Origin: Allobosea sp.
GTDB lineage: Bacteria; Pseudomonadota; Alphaproteobacteria; Rhizobiales; Beijerinckiaceae
DNA length: 64,000 bases
Direction: 5' to 3'
Assembly (NCBI RefSeq): GCF_030695125.1
Contig: NZ_JAUYTP010000016.1
Coordinates: 124,001-188,000 of the forward strand
Shown: piece by piece, positions 47,728-56,541 of the stretch
How the letters are laid out: the number at the start of each line of letters is the position of its first letter
How positions within the stretch are numbered: the stretch's first letter is position 1
Made by a program: the position numbers and the translations under genes
The notes under the pieces: generated by a model
What the model was told of the DNA's origin: nothing
The model's database searches: none
Seen by the model: only the letters and a program-made list of their open reading frames with translations

Positions 47728-48621
47728 CTATCCCGTCTGGTGTTCGGTCAGGAGCCTGCGCACGCAGGACCGCAGCGCGTCCTGCCAGGGCGGCAGCGTG
47801 ACCCGGTGAATCGCGGCGAGCCTGGCGGAATCCAGCCTCGAATTTGCCGGCCTTTGGGCCGGTGTCGGATAATCGGCGGTGGCGATGCGCTCGACCCGCA
47901 CGGGCGAGCACCCCAGTCGCTCGCGCTCGGCGAAGATCGCCTCGGCGATGTCGGCCCAAACGGCCGCGCCTTGCGCGCCCATATGGAAGATGCCGCGCAG
48001 GGCTGCCTTATCCGGGCTCTCGGTGAGATTGCGCGCCACAGTGAAGATCGCATCGGCGATTTCGAGCGCGCTGGTGGGGCATCCGGACTGATCCGCCACG
48101 ACGGCGACCGAGTCGCGCGTCTCCGCCAGCCGCAGCATCGTCCTGACGAAGTTCCTGCCGAAGGGGCTGTAGACCCAGGCGGTGCGCAGAATCGCATGGT
48201 TGCCCGTCGCGGCGGCCACCGCGCGCTCGCCCTCGAGCTTGCTGCGGCCATAGGCCGAGATCGGGCCGACCGGGTCGTCCTCGCGATAGGGCCGGTCGAG
48301 CCGGCCGTCGAAGACATAGTCGGTCGAGATCTGGATCACGGGGACGCCGAGCGCAGCCGCTGCCTTGGCCACCTCACCGGCCGCCGCACCGTTGACCAGC
48401 CGCGCCGTCTCGTCCTGGCTCTCGGCCAGATCGACGGCGGTGAACGCCGCCGCGTTGACGACGACATCCGGTCGGCTGGCACGGATCGCCGGAGCGATCG
48501 TCTCGAGCCGTTCGAGATCGAGTTCCGGCCGGCCGAGCGCGGTGACGCTGACGCCCTGTGGCGCGCGCTCGCCCATGGCGCGCACGACCTGTCCCGAATG
48601 TCCGGTCACGGTGATGCGCAT
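47728..48621 (-). CDS. rfbD: dTDP-4-dehydrorhamnose reductase
   Basis: Reduces dTDP-4-keto-L-rhamnose to dTDP-L-rhamnose with NAD(P)H, the last pathway step. The 297-residue product starts MRITVTGHSGQVVRAM; the longer frame to 49281 is antisense-like material over rfbC. Features are VVNAAAFTAVDLAESQ, QISTDYVFDG, catalytic YGRSK in SAYGRSKLEGE and LRTAWVYSPFGRNFV. Follows rfbC after five bases. Confidence 0.95.
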   Translation of the reverse strand: MRITVTGHSGQVVRAMGERAPQGVSVTALGRPELDLERLETIAPAIRASRPDVVVNAAAFTAVDLAESQDETARLVNGAAAGEVAKAAAALGVPVIQISTDYVFDGRLDRPYREDDPVGPISAYGRSKLEGERAVAAATGNHAILRTAWVYSPFGRNFVRTMLRLAETRDSVAVVADQSGCPTSALEIADAIFTVARNLTESPDKAALRGIFHMGAQGAAVWADIAEAIFAERERLGCSPVRVERIATADYPTPAQRPANSRLDSARLAAIHRVTLPPWQDALRSCVRRLLTEHQTG

Positions 48622-48626
48622 GCCGA

Positions 48627-49184
48627 TCAGTCGAAATAGCGCGGCAGATCGGACAGCCGCGGGTGCCGTTGGTCCTTGTCCGACAGCACGAGGTCGCCAA
48701 GCGGCAGGCGCCAGTCGATCCCCAGCGCCGGATCGTCGAAGGCCAGCCCATGGTCGTTGGCAGGCCCGTAGGGCGCGCTGACCTTGTAGAGCACCTCGGT
48801 GTCGGGTTCGAGCGTCACGAAGCCATGCGCAAAGCCGACGGGCACGAGGAGCTGGCGCCAGTTTTCCGCCGAGAGCTCGACGGCGACATGCCGGCCGAAG
48901 CTCGGCGAAGAGGCGCGGATATCGACGGCGATGTCCAGGATGCGCCCCCGGGTCACGCGCACGAGCTTGTCCTGCGCGAAGGGCGGCGATTGGAAGTGGA
49001 GCCCCCGCAACGTGCCGACGGGTCCCGAGAGCGAGTGATTGTCCTGCACGAAGACGAGGTCGATCCCGGCCTCGGCCATCGCGGCGCGGTTGTACACCTC
49101 GGAGAAAAAGCCGCGATGGTCGCCATGCTTCTTCGGGGTGATGATCTTGACGGCGGGAATCGCGGTCGGTTCGACGCTCAGCAT
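48627..49184 (-). CDS. rfbC: dTDP-4-dehydrorhamnose 3,5-epimerase
   Basis: A cupin-type epimerase that converts dTDP-4-keto-6-deoxyglucose to dTDP-4-keto-L-rhamnose. The 185-residue product has DHRGFFSEVYN, FVQDNHSLS with the catalytic His, GTLRGLHFQSPPFAQDKLVRV, and VPVGFAHGFVTLEPDTEVLYKVS. Length is normal. It follows rfbB after 18 bases. Confidence 0.96.
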   Translation of the reverse strand: MLSVEPTAIPAVKIITPKKHGDHRGFFSEVYNRAAMAEAGIDLVFVQDNHSLSGPVGTLRGLHFQSPPFAQDKLVRVTRGRILDIAVDIRASSPSFGRHVAVELSAENWRQLLVPVGFAHGFVTLEPDTEVLYKVSAPYGPANDHGLAFDDPALGIDWRLPLGDLVLSDKDQRHPRLSDLPRYFD

Positions 49185-49202
49185 GGGTTCGTCCGGTTTC
49201 GT

Positions 49203-50258
49203 TCAGGCCGCGCCGAGGCGCTCGCCGCGATAGACGCCCGAGCGGATATCGCCCCACCAGCCGGGATTGGCCAGATACCATTCGACCGTGCGCCGCAAGC
49301 CTGTGTCGAACGTCTCCTTCGGCGTCCAGCCGAGTTCACGGCCGATCTTGCCGGCATCGATGGCATAGCGCGCATCATGCCCGGGCCGGTCGGTTACGTA
49401 GGTGATGAGGCGCTCATGCGGCCCGGCCGGGTCGGGGCGCAACGCGTCGAGCAGGGCGCAGATGCACTTCACCACATCGAGATTGGTCTTCTCGTTATGG
49501 CCGCCGATATTATAGGTCTCGCCGACGACGCCCTTCGCGGCCACCGTCAGCAGCGCATCGGCATGGTCGTCGACATAGAGCCAGTCGCGCACGTTGAGGC
49601 CGTTGCCATAGACCGGCAGCGGCTTGCCCTCGAGCGCGTTGATGATCGTCAGCGGGATCAGCTTTTCGGGGAAGTGATACGGCCCGTAATTGTTCGAGCA
49701 ATTGGTCATCACCGTCGGCAGGCCATAGGTGTGGTGCCAGGCGCGCACCAGATGGTCGGAGGCTGCCTTGGACGCCGAATAGGGCGAGTTGGGCTGATAG
49801 GCCGTGTCCTCGCGGAAGAAGCCCTCGGGGCCAAGCGAGCCGAAGACCTCGTCGGTCGAGACATGGTGGAAGCGGAAAGCCGCCTTGCGAGCCTGGTCGA
49901 GCCCATGCCAATGGCGCAGCGCCTCCTGCAGCAGCGCGAAGGTGCCCACGATATTGGTCTGGATGAAGTCGCCGGGCCCGTCGATCGAGCGATCGACATG
50001 GCTTTCGGCCGCCAGATGCAGGACGATGTCGGGGTCGAAGTCGGAGAAGATCGCGCGCACCCGTTCGCCATCGCCGATATCGACCTGCTCGAAGCGGTAG
50101 CGGTTGCTGCCGGCGACCGGCGCGAGCGAAGCGAGATTGCCGGCATAGGTCAGCTTGTCGACGACGCAGACGTTTGCCTCCGTCTCGCCGATCAGCTTGC
50201 GCACGACCGCCGAGCCGATGAAGCCGGCACCGCCCGTGACGAGGAATTTCAGTGACAC
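49203..50258 (-). CDS. rfbB: dTDP-glucose 4,6-dehydratase
   Basis: An NAD-dependent SDR that makes dTDP-4-keto-6-deoxyglucose. Start is GTG 50258 (read as M, then [15 protein letters not shown]), with GGAGCG upstream; the 24-residue longer frame is not family-like. The 351-residue product has [26 protein letters not shown], catalytic Tyr in [14 protein letters not shown] and [15 protein letters not shown]. First gene of the leftward rfbBCDA run. A strong hairpin lies about 57 bases upstream. Confidence 0.96.
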   Translation of the reverse strand: MSLKFLVTGGAGFIGSAVVRKLIGETEANVCVVDKLTYAGNLASLAPVAGSNRYRFEQVDIGDGERVRAIFSDFDPDIVLHLAAESHVDRSIDGPGDFIQTNIVGTFALLQEALRHWHGLDQARKAAFRFHHVSTDEVFGSLGPEGFFREDTAYQPNSPYSASKAASDHLVRAWHHTYGLPTVMTNCSNNYGPYHFPEKLIPLTIINALEGKPLPVYGNGLNVRDWLYVDDHADALLTVAAKGVVGETYNIGGHNEKTNLDVVKCICALLDALRPDPAGPHERLITYVTDRPGHDARYAIDAGKIGRELGWTPKETFDTGLRRTVEWYLANPGWWGDIRSGVYRGERLGAA

Positions 50259-50314
50259 GCCAGGGCGCTCCGGAGCAGGAGAGAGGTTCGGTGTCGATCC
50301 TGGTGGATGGAAGA

Positions 50315-50357
50315 GCCAGCCGGCCGCCATCTGTCAAGGAGTGGCGGCTCGGCTGGC
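50315..50357. promoter_or_regulatory. Strong hairpin upstream of rfbB
   Basis: The 15-base arm GCCAGCCGGCCGCCA (50315-50329) pairs with the 16-base arm at 50342-50357 with a single extra base, around a 12-base loop. It would lie in the rfbB 5' leader if transcription starts farther right. It could be a terminator of an antisense or upstream transcript, a leader structure or a protein site. Confidence 0.6.
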
Positions 50358-50496
50358 GGACGATTGCCGATTGAAATGACCGGACGACGGCGCCCTTCCT
50401 GACAGTCATGCGAGCAGGTCATGGCATTAAAGGCCACCACTGGGAGATGCGTGGGCTCACGCGGCAGGCTTTGAGATCAAGGTTTGCGGGCTTGGA

Positions 50497-50530
50497 CGGT
50501 TCTCGACGAACCGGATCGGCCTCGTTATAA
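50497..50530 (+). promoter_or_regulatory. Candidate operator and -10 box of asnB-1
   Basis: A perfect inverted repeat CGGTTC-5-GAACCG (50497-50513) is followed 12 bases later by TTATAA (50525-50530), about 53 bases before the asnB-1 start. The palindrome would overlap the -35 zone. No clear -35 hexamer is visible, so this is tentative. Confidence 0.3.
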
Positions 50531-50582
50531 GCCCGCCTCTGCACATTCGGTGCAATCCAACGAATTTTTTCGAGAAAAGCTC

Positions 50583-52481
50583 ATGTGCGGAATCTTCGGG
50601 TCGATCGGATTTGAGCCCGATGCTGCAAGAATCGACATCGTCGCCCACCGCGGCCCTGACGGGCGCGGCTGGGAGGTTTATTCGTCACCCAAGGGCCCCG
50701 TGGCACTGGGCCATCGGCGCCTCGCGATCATCGACGTCTCAGACGCGGGGCTTCAGCCCATGGGCGATGCGTCTGGCCGCTACCAGATGGTCTTCAACGG
50801 CGAAATCTACAATTACATCGAATTGCGCGAGGAGATGCGCGCAAAAGGCGAGGTTTTCGTCAGCGAATCCGATTCGGAGGTTCTGCTCCGGGCTTACCTG
50901 CTTTGGGGCGAAAACGCCTTGCCCCGTTTGCGCGGGATGTTTTCGTTCCTGATCTGGGATCGCCGTGACAAGAAGCTCTTTGCCGCGCGGGACCGGTACG
51001 GGATCAAGCCGCTCTATATGACGTCCTCGCCTCGCGGCGTCGCGTTCGCTTCGGAGATCAAGCAGCTGCTGGGACTGCCGAGCGCAACCAATCGCATGAA
51101 CATAGCCCGGGTGCATGATTTTCTCAGCTCCGGCATCTCGGATCATACGTCGGAGACGATGTTCGAAGGCGTAAGCCAGGTCCGCGGAGGAGAATGCGTC
51201 AGCATTGATGCCAGCGAAGCCGGCGCGATCGAAGTCAAGGTGCGTCGCTGGTATCCGGCTGTTGCGGGCGATCTGTCTATCTCTGAGGAGGAGGCAGGTG
51301 AACGGTTCCGCGAGCTTTTAACTGAATCCGTCAAGCTGCACTTGCGATCAGACGTTGCTGTTGGATCGTGTCTTTCGGGAGGACTGGATTCGTCCGCTAT
51401 TGTCTGTCTGATGTCGGGCATGATGGGTTCTGGCGAAGGAGGGGCGAAGGTCAATACAGTTTCAGCCTGCTACGCTGAAAAAAGTGTCGACGAGAAGCCC
51501 TTTATGGATGCGGTCGTCGCGCATGCTCACACCGAGCCGCATTTCATTTTTCCCAAAGCAGAAGATGTCTTTCAACGTGCATCGGATATTACCTGGCACC
51601 AGGACGAGCCCTTCGGCTCGACGTCGATTTTCGCGCAATGGTGTGTCTTCGAGGAGGCCAAGCGTGTCGGTGTCAAGGTGATGCTTGATGGCCAGGGGGC
51701 CGATGAGCAGCTGGCCGGATACCACAGCGGCTTTTCGTACTATATGGCAGATTTAACGCGCCGCCGGCAGTTCGGGCAGTTGATACGCACGATCATCGAG
51801 CGCAACCGTTATCATGGCACTTCTGTCTACGAGCAGATCCGAAATCATCTTGTTCCGCTGTTGCCGCCGAAGGTTGCGGGGTTGCTGCGTAGCCAGCATC
51901 GCGCGCTGACGCAGCATGATTGGCTGGGAACCGACATCATTCGCAGCAAGGGAAACCCCAAGGGCGCTTTACAGCTTGCCAGCGACGAACTCGGCTTGCC
52001 GACCGTCGCGGATATCCGCACATTGTGCATGACGCTGACCTACGGTTCCAATCTGGCGATGCTGCTGCATTGGGAAGATCGGAACTCGATGGCCCACTCC
52101 ATCGAAGCGCGGGTCCCCTTCCTCGATCATCCGTTGGTCGAATTCAATCTGGCCCTGGGCAACGACCACAAAATCGTTGGCGGCGACACCAAGCGCGTCC
52201 TGCGCAAGGGGATGTCCCATGTCCTGCCGGAAGTCATTCGGGAGCGCCGCGACAAACTCGGTTTTGCTACGCCGGAACAAATCTGGTTTCGCGGGCCTCT
52301 TCGAGGGCTTGTCGAGGACGGGATCGAGAAAACTCTGTCTCGCTTCCCCGGCCTGATGAACGCGGACGGGGTTCGGGCGTTGGCAAGGGAAATGCTCGAC
52401 GGTGACCGCCCGCTCGATTTCACGCTGTGGCGCATCATCAATCTCGGCATTTGGGGCGAGCGTGTCGGAGTCACGATGTGA
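50583..52481 (+). CDS. Asparagine-synthase-like glutamine amidotransferase 1
   Basis: A class II glutamine amidotransferase fused to an ATP-dependent amide synthetase, 632 residues. The start is ATG 50583 because the nucleophile Cys must be residue 2 (MCGIFGSIGF); the longer frame to 50484 would bury it. The glutaminase domain (about 2-200) has HRGPDGRGW, LGHRRLAIID, FNGEIYNYIELR and RDRYGIKPLY. The synthetase domain has the pyrophosphate loop SGGLDSS at 265-271. It could make asparagine, but in this setting is more likely to amidate a uronic acid, as WbpS does in Pseudomonas O-antigen. Its base composition is more AT-rich than that of the rfb genes. Confidence 0.9.
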   Translation: MCGIFGSIGFEPDAARIDIVAHRGPDGRGWEVYSSPKGPVALGHRRLAIIDVSDAGLQPMGDASGRYQMVFNGEIYNYIELREEMRAKGEVFVSESDSEVLLRAYLLWGENALPRLRGMFSFLIWDRRDKKLFAARDRYGIKPLYMTSSPRGVAFASEIKQLLGLPSATNRMNIARVHDFLSSGISDHTSETMFEGVSQVRGGECVSIDASEAGAIEVKVRRWYPAVAGDLSISEEEAGERFRELLTESVKLHLRSDVAVGSCLSGGLDSSAIVCLMSGMMGSGEGGAKVNTVSACYAEKSVDEKPFMDAVVAHAHTEPHFIFPKAEDVFQRASDITWHQDEPFGSTSIFAQWCVFEEAKRVGVKVMLDGQGADEQLAGYHSGFSYYMADLTRRRQFGQLIRTIIERNRYHGTSVYEQIRNHLVPLLPPKVAGLLRSQHRALTQHDWLGTDIIRSKGNPKGALQLASDELGLPTVADIRTLCMTLTYGSNLAMLLHWEDRNSMAHSIEARVPFLDHPLVEFNLALGNDHKIVGGDTKRVLRKGMSHVLPEVIRERRDKLGFATPEQIWFRGPLRGLVEDGIEKTLSRFPGLMNADGVRALAREMLDGDRPLDFTLWRIINLGIWGERVGVTM

Positions 52482-52613
52482 CGATGCGCGGATTGATCCC
52501 CTCAAGCTGACAAGCCTCGATCGCCCTGCTAAACGCTGTCGTGCCGAGGTCTGGCCTGCCGGCGCGACCGGCAAATTGCGCCAACCTGAGTGCTACCAAA
52601 GAAAGTATCCCGA

Positions 52614-54551
52614 ATGTGCGGCATCGTCGGAGCGGTATCTTTAACGCGCCAGCCGATTAAGCGGCTCGACAGTGCACTCGCCGCCATGAATCAGTTGATT
52701 GCACATCGTGGCCCTGACGGTCACGGTTTTTGGCGCGCTCCATCGGACGTCTGTGGCCTTGCCCATCGTCGGCTTGCCATCATCGACCTGTCGCCCAACG
52801 GGCACCAGCCGATGGTCGGGCAGAGTGGCGCGGTCGTCACGTTCAATGGCGAAATCTACAACTATCTCGAATTGATGGATGAGCTGAAGTCCGGTTGGTC
52901 TTTCCGGTCCTCGTCTGACACGGAGACCGTGCTGGCCGCCTATGCGAAATGGGGTGTGGACTGCCTGAAGCACCTGCGCGGCATGTTCGCATTCGGCCTC
53001 TGGGACGGGGAGCGCTTCTTTGCGGCGCGAGACCGTTTCGGCATCAAGCCGTTCTATTATGCAGTGGTTGATGGCACGCTCTACTTCGGTTCAGAGATGA
53101 AGGCGCTGCTGCCGATCCTGCCGGACATCGCGACAGACTCGGAAGCGCTCGCCGAGTACATGACTTTTCAATACACGATCGGCGAAAAGACGCTTTTCAA
53201 GCAGGTTCATACGCTCCTGCCAGGCCATGCCTTGACGGTCGAGAACGGCGAAATCAAAGTTTTTCGCTATTGGGACGTTCATTACGACATCGACTGGGAT
53301 CACACGCCGCGCTGGTTTGCAGAGGAGATGCGTGGACGATTGGCGGATTCGGTCCGCATGCATCTGCGCTCCGACGTGCCGGTTGGGGCCTATATCTCAG
53401 GAGGCATCGATTCCAGCCTGATCGGCATCCTGGCCGGGCGCGAGGAAGCCTCCGGGCGCATCGGATTCCACGGAAAATTTACCGAATTCCCAGGCTACGA
53501 CGAGAGCGCGTATGCCGAAGCGGCTTGCCGTGACGGCGGGATCGAGTTGCACCAGATCGACATCACCGCCGATGATTTCCGGAACAATATCCAGAAGGTC
53601 CTCTACCATCTCGACACGCCCGTGGGCGGCCCAGGGTCCTTTCCGCAATACATGGTCTCTGAACTGGCCGCCCGCCACGTCAAGGTGGTGTTGGGCGGAC
53701 AAGGTGGCGACGAAATTTTCGGCGGGTATGCGCGCTATCTGATCGCCTATCTCGAACAGGCGATCAAAGCCTCGATCGATGGTACTCAGCGCAACGGCAA
53801 TTTTGTCGTGACGCCTGAATCGATCATTCCGCACCTGACGGTGTTGCAGGAATACAAGCCCCTGATCCGGCAACTGTTTTCCAAGGGTCTGTTCGGCCCG
53901 CTCGACGAGCGTTATTTCCGACTGATCGATCGATCCTCCGACATGGAAGATGAGGTCGATTGGTCGGCGCTCGACAGAGCCGGTGTGTTCTCACGCTTCC
54001 AGGCGATCTTTAACTCCGAGCGGAATGTGAAGAAGGAAGCCTATTTCGACTCGATGACGCATTTCGATTTCAAGTGCCTCCTGCCCGCCCTTCTGCAGGT
54101 CGAGGACCGGATGTCGATGGCGCATGGGTTGGAATCGCGCGTGCCGCTGCTCGACCATTCGGTCGTGGAGTTTGCGGCGACCATCCCTGCCGACATCAAG
54201 TTCAAGGGCGGCCAGATGAAGCACTTCATCAAGTCGACCTTTTCGGGCGATCTGCCACAGGAGTTGGCGCAGCGGCGCGACAAGATGGGCTTCCCCGTGC
54301 CGCTCAAGGAGTGGTTTTCGGGCGAACTCAAGGACATGGTCGCAGATATCTTCGCCACCCAGAAGAGCCGGCGGCGCGAGTTTTTCAACTCTGACGCGAT
54401 CCTCGCCAATTTTGACAAGGCCGAGCGCTTCTCGCGCAAGACCTGGGGTCTGCTCAGCCTCGAACTCTGGCAGCAGACCTTCCACGACCGCGCCGCCTCC
54501 TATCGGCGCATGCTCGACGAGATCGAGCCAGCACCGGTCGCGGCCGAATAA
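52614..54551 (+). CDS. Asparagine-synthase-like glutamine amidotransferase 2
   Basis: A second 645-residue family member. ATG 52614 places Cys2 at MCGIVGAVS. The glutaminase domain has HRGPDGHGFW, GLAHRRLAIIDL, FNGEIYNYLELM and RDRFGIKPFYY; the synthetase has SGGIDSS at 262-268 and VVLGGQGGDEIFGGYARY. It differs enough from copy 1 to suggest a different acceptor. It follows copy 1 after 132 bases and is followed after 26 bases by the first epimerase gene. Sugar-amide formation is inferred from context. Confidence 0.9.
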   Translation: MCGIVGAVSLTRQPIKRLDSALAAMNQLIAHRGPDGHGFWRAPSDVCGLAHRRLAIIDLSPNGHQPMVGQSGAVVTFNGEIYNYLELMDELKSGWSFRSSSDTETVLAAYAKWGVDCLKHLRGMFAFGLWDGERFFAARDRFGIKPFYYAVVDGTLYFGSEMKALLPILPDIATDSEALAEYMTFQYTIGEKTLFKQVHTLLPGHALTVENGEIKVFRYWDVHYDIDWDHTPRWFAEEMRGRLADSVRMHLRSDVPVGAYISGGIDSSLIGILAGREEASGRIGFHGKFTEFPGYDESAYAEAACRDGGIELHQIDITADDFRNNIQKVLYHLDTPVGGPGSFPQYMVSELAARHVKVVLGGQGGDEIFGGYARYLIAYLEQAIKASIDGTQRNGNFVVTPESIIPHLTVLQEYKPLIRQLFSKGLFGPLDERYFRLIDRSSDMEDEVDWSALDRAGVFSRFQAIFNSERNVKKEAYFDSMTHFDFKCLLPALLQVEDRMSMAHGLESRVPLLDHSVVEFAATIPADIKFKGGQMKHFIKSTFSGDLPQELAQRRDKMGFPVPLKEWFSGELKDMVADIFATQKSRRREFFNSDAILANFDKAERFSRKTWGLLSLELWQQTFHDRAASYRRMLDEIEPAPVAAE

Positions 54552-54577
54552 CTCCAGCAATTTACGGGATCAGAATC

Positions 54578-55537
54578 ATGAAGGTCTTCATTACGGGCGG
54601 CTCCGGCCAGGTCGGCTCGACCGTGGCGGATATGTTCCTGGCGCGCGGCGACAGCGTGATGTCGCTCGAGAACTTCTCCACTGGCCGGAAGGACAACCTT
54701 CTCGATCAGGAGCGCCTGACGCAGGTCGAGGGCTCGATCACCGACTGGAAGCTCGTCGATCAGCTCTTCAGCGATTTCAAGCCGGATGTCGTCGTGCATA
54801 CGGCCGCATCCTACAAGGATCCGGATGACTGGGAGACCGATGCGCTGGTCAATGCTGTCGGTGGCGCCAACATCGCCAAGGGCTGCAAGCTCCATAAGGT
54901 CGGCCGGCTGATCTATTTCCAGACGGCCCTCTGCTACGGCACCAAGCCGCTGCAGCAGCCGATCCAGCTCGACCATCCGATCAACCCGGTCAATTCGAGC
55001 TATGCGATCTCGAAGACCGCGGGCGAACATTATGTCCAGTTCGCAGGCGTCGATTGGGTGACGTTCCGCCTCGCCAACGTCATTGGGCCGCGCAATGTCT
55101 CCGGCCCGCTGCCGATCTTCTATGGCCGGCTTGCCGAAGGAAAGAAGTGCTTCGTGACGCCGGCCCGGCGCGATTTCTGTTATGCGGGAGATCTCGCCAA
55201 GGTCGTGGTCCAGGCCGCGGACGGCCGGGGCAACGGCACCTACCACTTCTCCTCTGGCAAGGACGTCGCAATCCGCGAGCTTTACGACGCGGTGGTCAAG
55301 GCGATGAAGCTCAATGACTATCCGGAGCCGGAAGTGAAGCCGCTCGGACCGGACGACGCTGCTTCCATCCTGCTCGATCCCTCTCGGACCTTCGCCGATT
55401 TCGGCGATGTCGAGTTCACACCGCTCGACGAGATCGCACGGCTGTCGGTCGAGCGTTGGGAGAAGGAGGGCGTCGTCGGCGGCTACACCCACCTCAAGGA
55501 AGCCCGCGCCGACATCAAGACGCCGGCCAAGGGCTGA
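54578..55537 (+). CDS. SDR-family sugar-nucleotide epimerase/dehydratase 1
   Basis: An NAD(P)-dependent extended SDR of 319 residues. It has the Rossmann loop ITGGSGQVGSTVAD, a HTAASYKDPDDW stretch, the region IYFQTALCYG in place of the usual Ser and the catalytic SYAISKTAGEHY. Then come RLANVIGPRNVSGP and the C-terminal specificity loop. The closest relatives I recall are the WbmF/WbmG/WbmH group of Bordetella. It starts a tandem of three SDR genes; 8 bases separate it from the second. Exact substrate unknown. Confidence 0.88.
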   Translation: MKVFITGGSGQVGSTVADMFLARGDSVMSLENFSTGRKDNLLDQERLTQVEGSITDWKLVDQLFSDFKPDVVVHTAASYKDPDDWETDALVNAVGGANIAKGCKLHKVGRLIYFQTALCYGTKPLQQPIQLDHPINPVNSSYAISKTAGEHYVQFAGVDWVTFRLANVIGPRNVSGPLPIFYGRLAEGKKCFVTPARRDFCYAGDLAKVVVQAADGRGNGTYHFSSGKDVAIRELYDAVVKAMKLNDYPEPEVKPLGPDDAASILLDPSRTFADFGDVEFTPLDEIARLSVERWEKEGVVGGYTHLKEARADIKTPAKG

Positions 55538-55544
55538 GGCGAGC

Positions 55545-56486
55545 ATGCGTATCCTCATCACGGGCGGCGCCGGATGCCTCGGCTCGAACCTGACCGAGCG
55601 TTATCTCGAAGCCGGGTATGAAGTCCTGGTGCTCGACAATTTTGCGACCGGTCACCGCGGTTCGCTGCCGGAGGCGCATCCGGGGCTTACCGTTGTCGAT
55701 GGCAACGTTCAGGACCGCGCCCTGGTCGACAAGCTGTTCGCCGCGTTCAAGCCTAGCCATGTCGTCCATTCCGCCGCGGCCTACAAGGATCCCGACGACT
55801 GGCTCGAGGATACGCGCACCAATGTCGAGGGCACGATCCATGTCGTCGAGGCCGCGCGGTCGGCGGGCATCAAGCGCTTCGTCAATTTCCACACCGCTCT
55901 CGGCTATGGCCGACCCGATCGGCTGCCGATTCCCGCCGACGCACCGGCGCGCCCCTTTACCAGCTACGGCATCTCCAAGCAGGCCGGCGAAAACTATCTC
56001 GCCATGTCCGGCCTGCCCTTCGTCTCGCTGCGTCTCGCCAATGTCACCGGGCCCCGCCTCGCCATCGGCCCGATCCCGACGTTCTATACGAGGCTGAAAG
56101 CCGGCAAGGGCTGCTTCTGCTCGAAGACCGTGCGCGACTTCATCGACATGGACGACTTTTTCTCGGTCATGGATGCGGTGATGGCCGATGGTGCACCGAC
56201 CGGACTCTTCAACGTTTCGACCGGTACGGGGCACACGATCAAGGAGATCTTCGACATCGTGGTCGATCACCTCGGAATCGAGCTGAAGGAGCCGGTGCCC
56301 GAGGTCGAGCCCGGCGCCGACGACGTTCCGGCGGTCGTTCTCGATCCATCGAAGACCATTGCGACCTTCGGCTGGCGTCCGCGCTACTCGTTCGAGCAGA
56401 CGATCCGGCGCATGTTGTCATGGTACGACGATCATGGCGTCACCGCACTCTACAGCCATCTGAAGGCACCGCCTTCAAAGGCTTGA
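55545..56486 (+). CDS. SDR-family sugar-nucleotide epimerase/dehydratase 2
   Basis: A 313-residue paralogue of the preceding protein: ITGGAGCLGSNLTERYL, HSAAAYKDPDDW, NFHTALGYG, catalytic TSYGISKQAGENY and RLANVTGPRLAIGPIP align directly with it. ATG 55545 sits in GAGGCGAGC; the longer frame from 55407 reads inside the upstream gene. Start is 7 bases after the previous stop, so the pair is surely co-translated. The retained YxxxK suggests an active enzyme. Confidence 0.88.
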   Translation: MRILITGGAGCLGSNLTERYLEAGYEVLVLDNFATGHRGSLPEAHPGLTVVDGNVQDRALVDKLFAAFKPSHVVHSAAAYKDPDDWLEDTRTNVEGTIHVVEAARSAGIKRFVNFHTALGYGRPDRLPIPADAPARPFTSYGISKQAGENYLAMSGLPFVSLRLANVTGPRLAIGPIPTFYTRLKAGKGCFCSKTVRDFIDMDDFFSVMDAVMADGAPTGLFNVSTGTGHTIKEIFDIVVDHLGIELKEPVPEVEPGADDVPAVVLDPSKTIATFGWRPRYSFEQTIRRMLSWYDDHGVTALYSHLKAPPSKA

Positions 56487-56541
56487 CCAGCCTTTTCGCC
56501 GCCCTCCACGCTGCCGCATCATCTTCCGAACGGATACATCC

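Larger units (their letters stand above)
50259..50582. other. Divergent intergenic region between rfbB and asnB-1
   Basis: This 324-base gap holds no gene I can support. It must carry promoters for rfbB leftward and the amidotransferase run rightward. It contains a strong inverted repeat at 50315-50357 and a smaller palindrome at 50497-50513 next to a TTATAA. Confidence 0.7.

Noticed and set aside
50583..54551. The two asnB-like genes as redundant housekeeping asparagine synthetases
   Set aside because: Two divergent copies in tandem, with a third nearby, within a sugar-modification and export locus fit glycan amidation better. The housekeeping role cannot be fully excluded for either copy.
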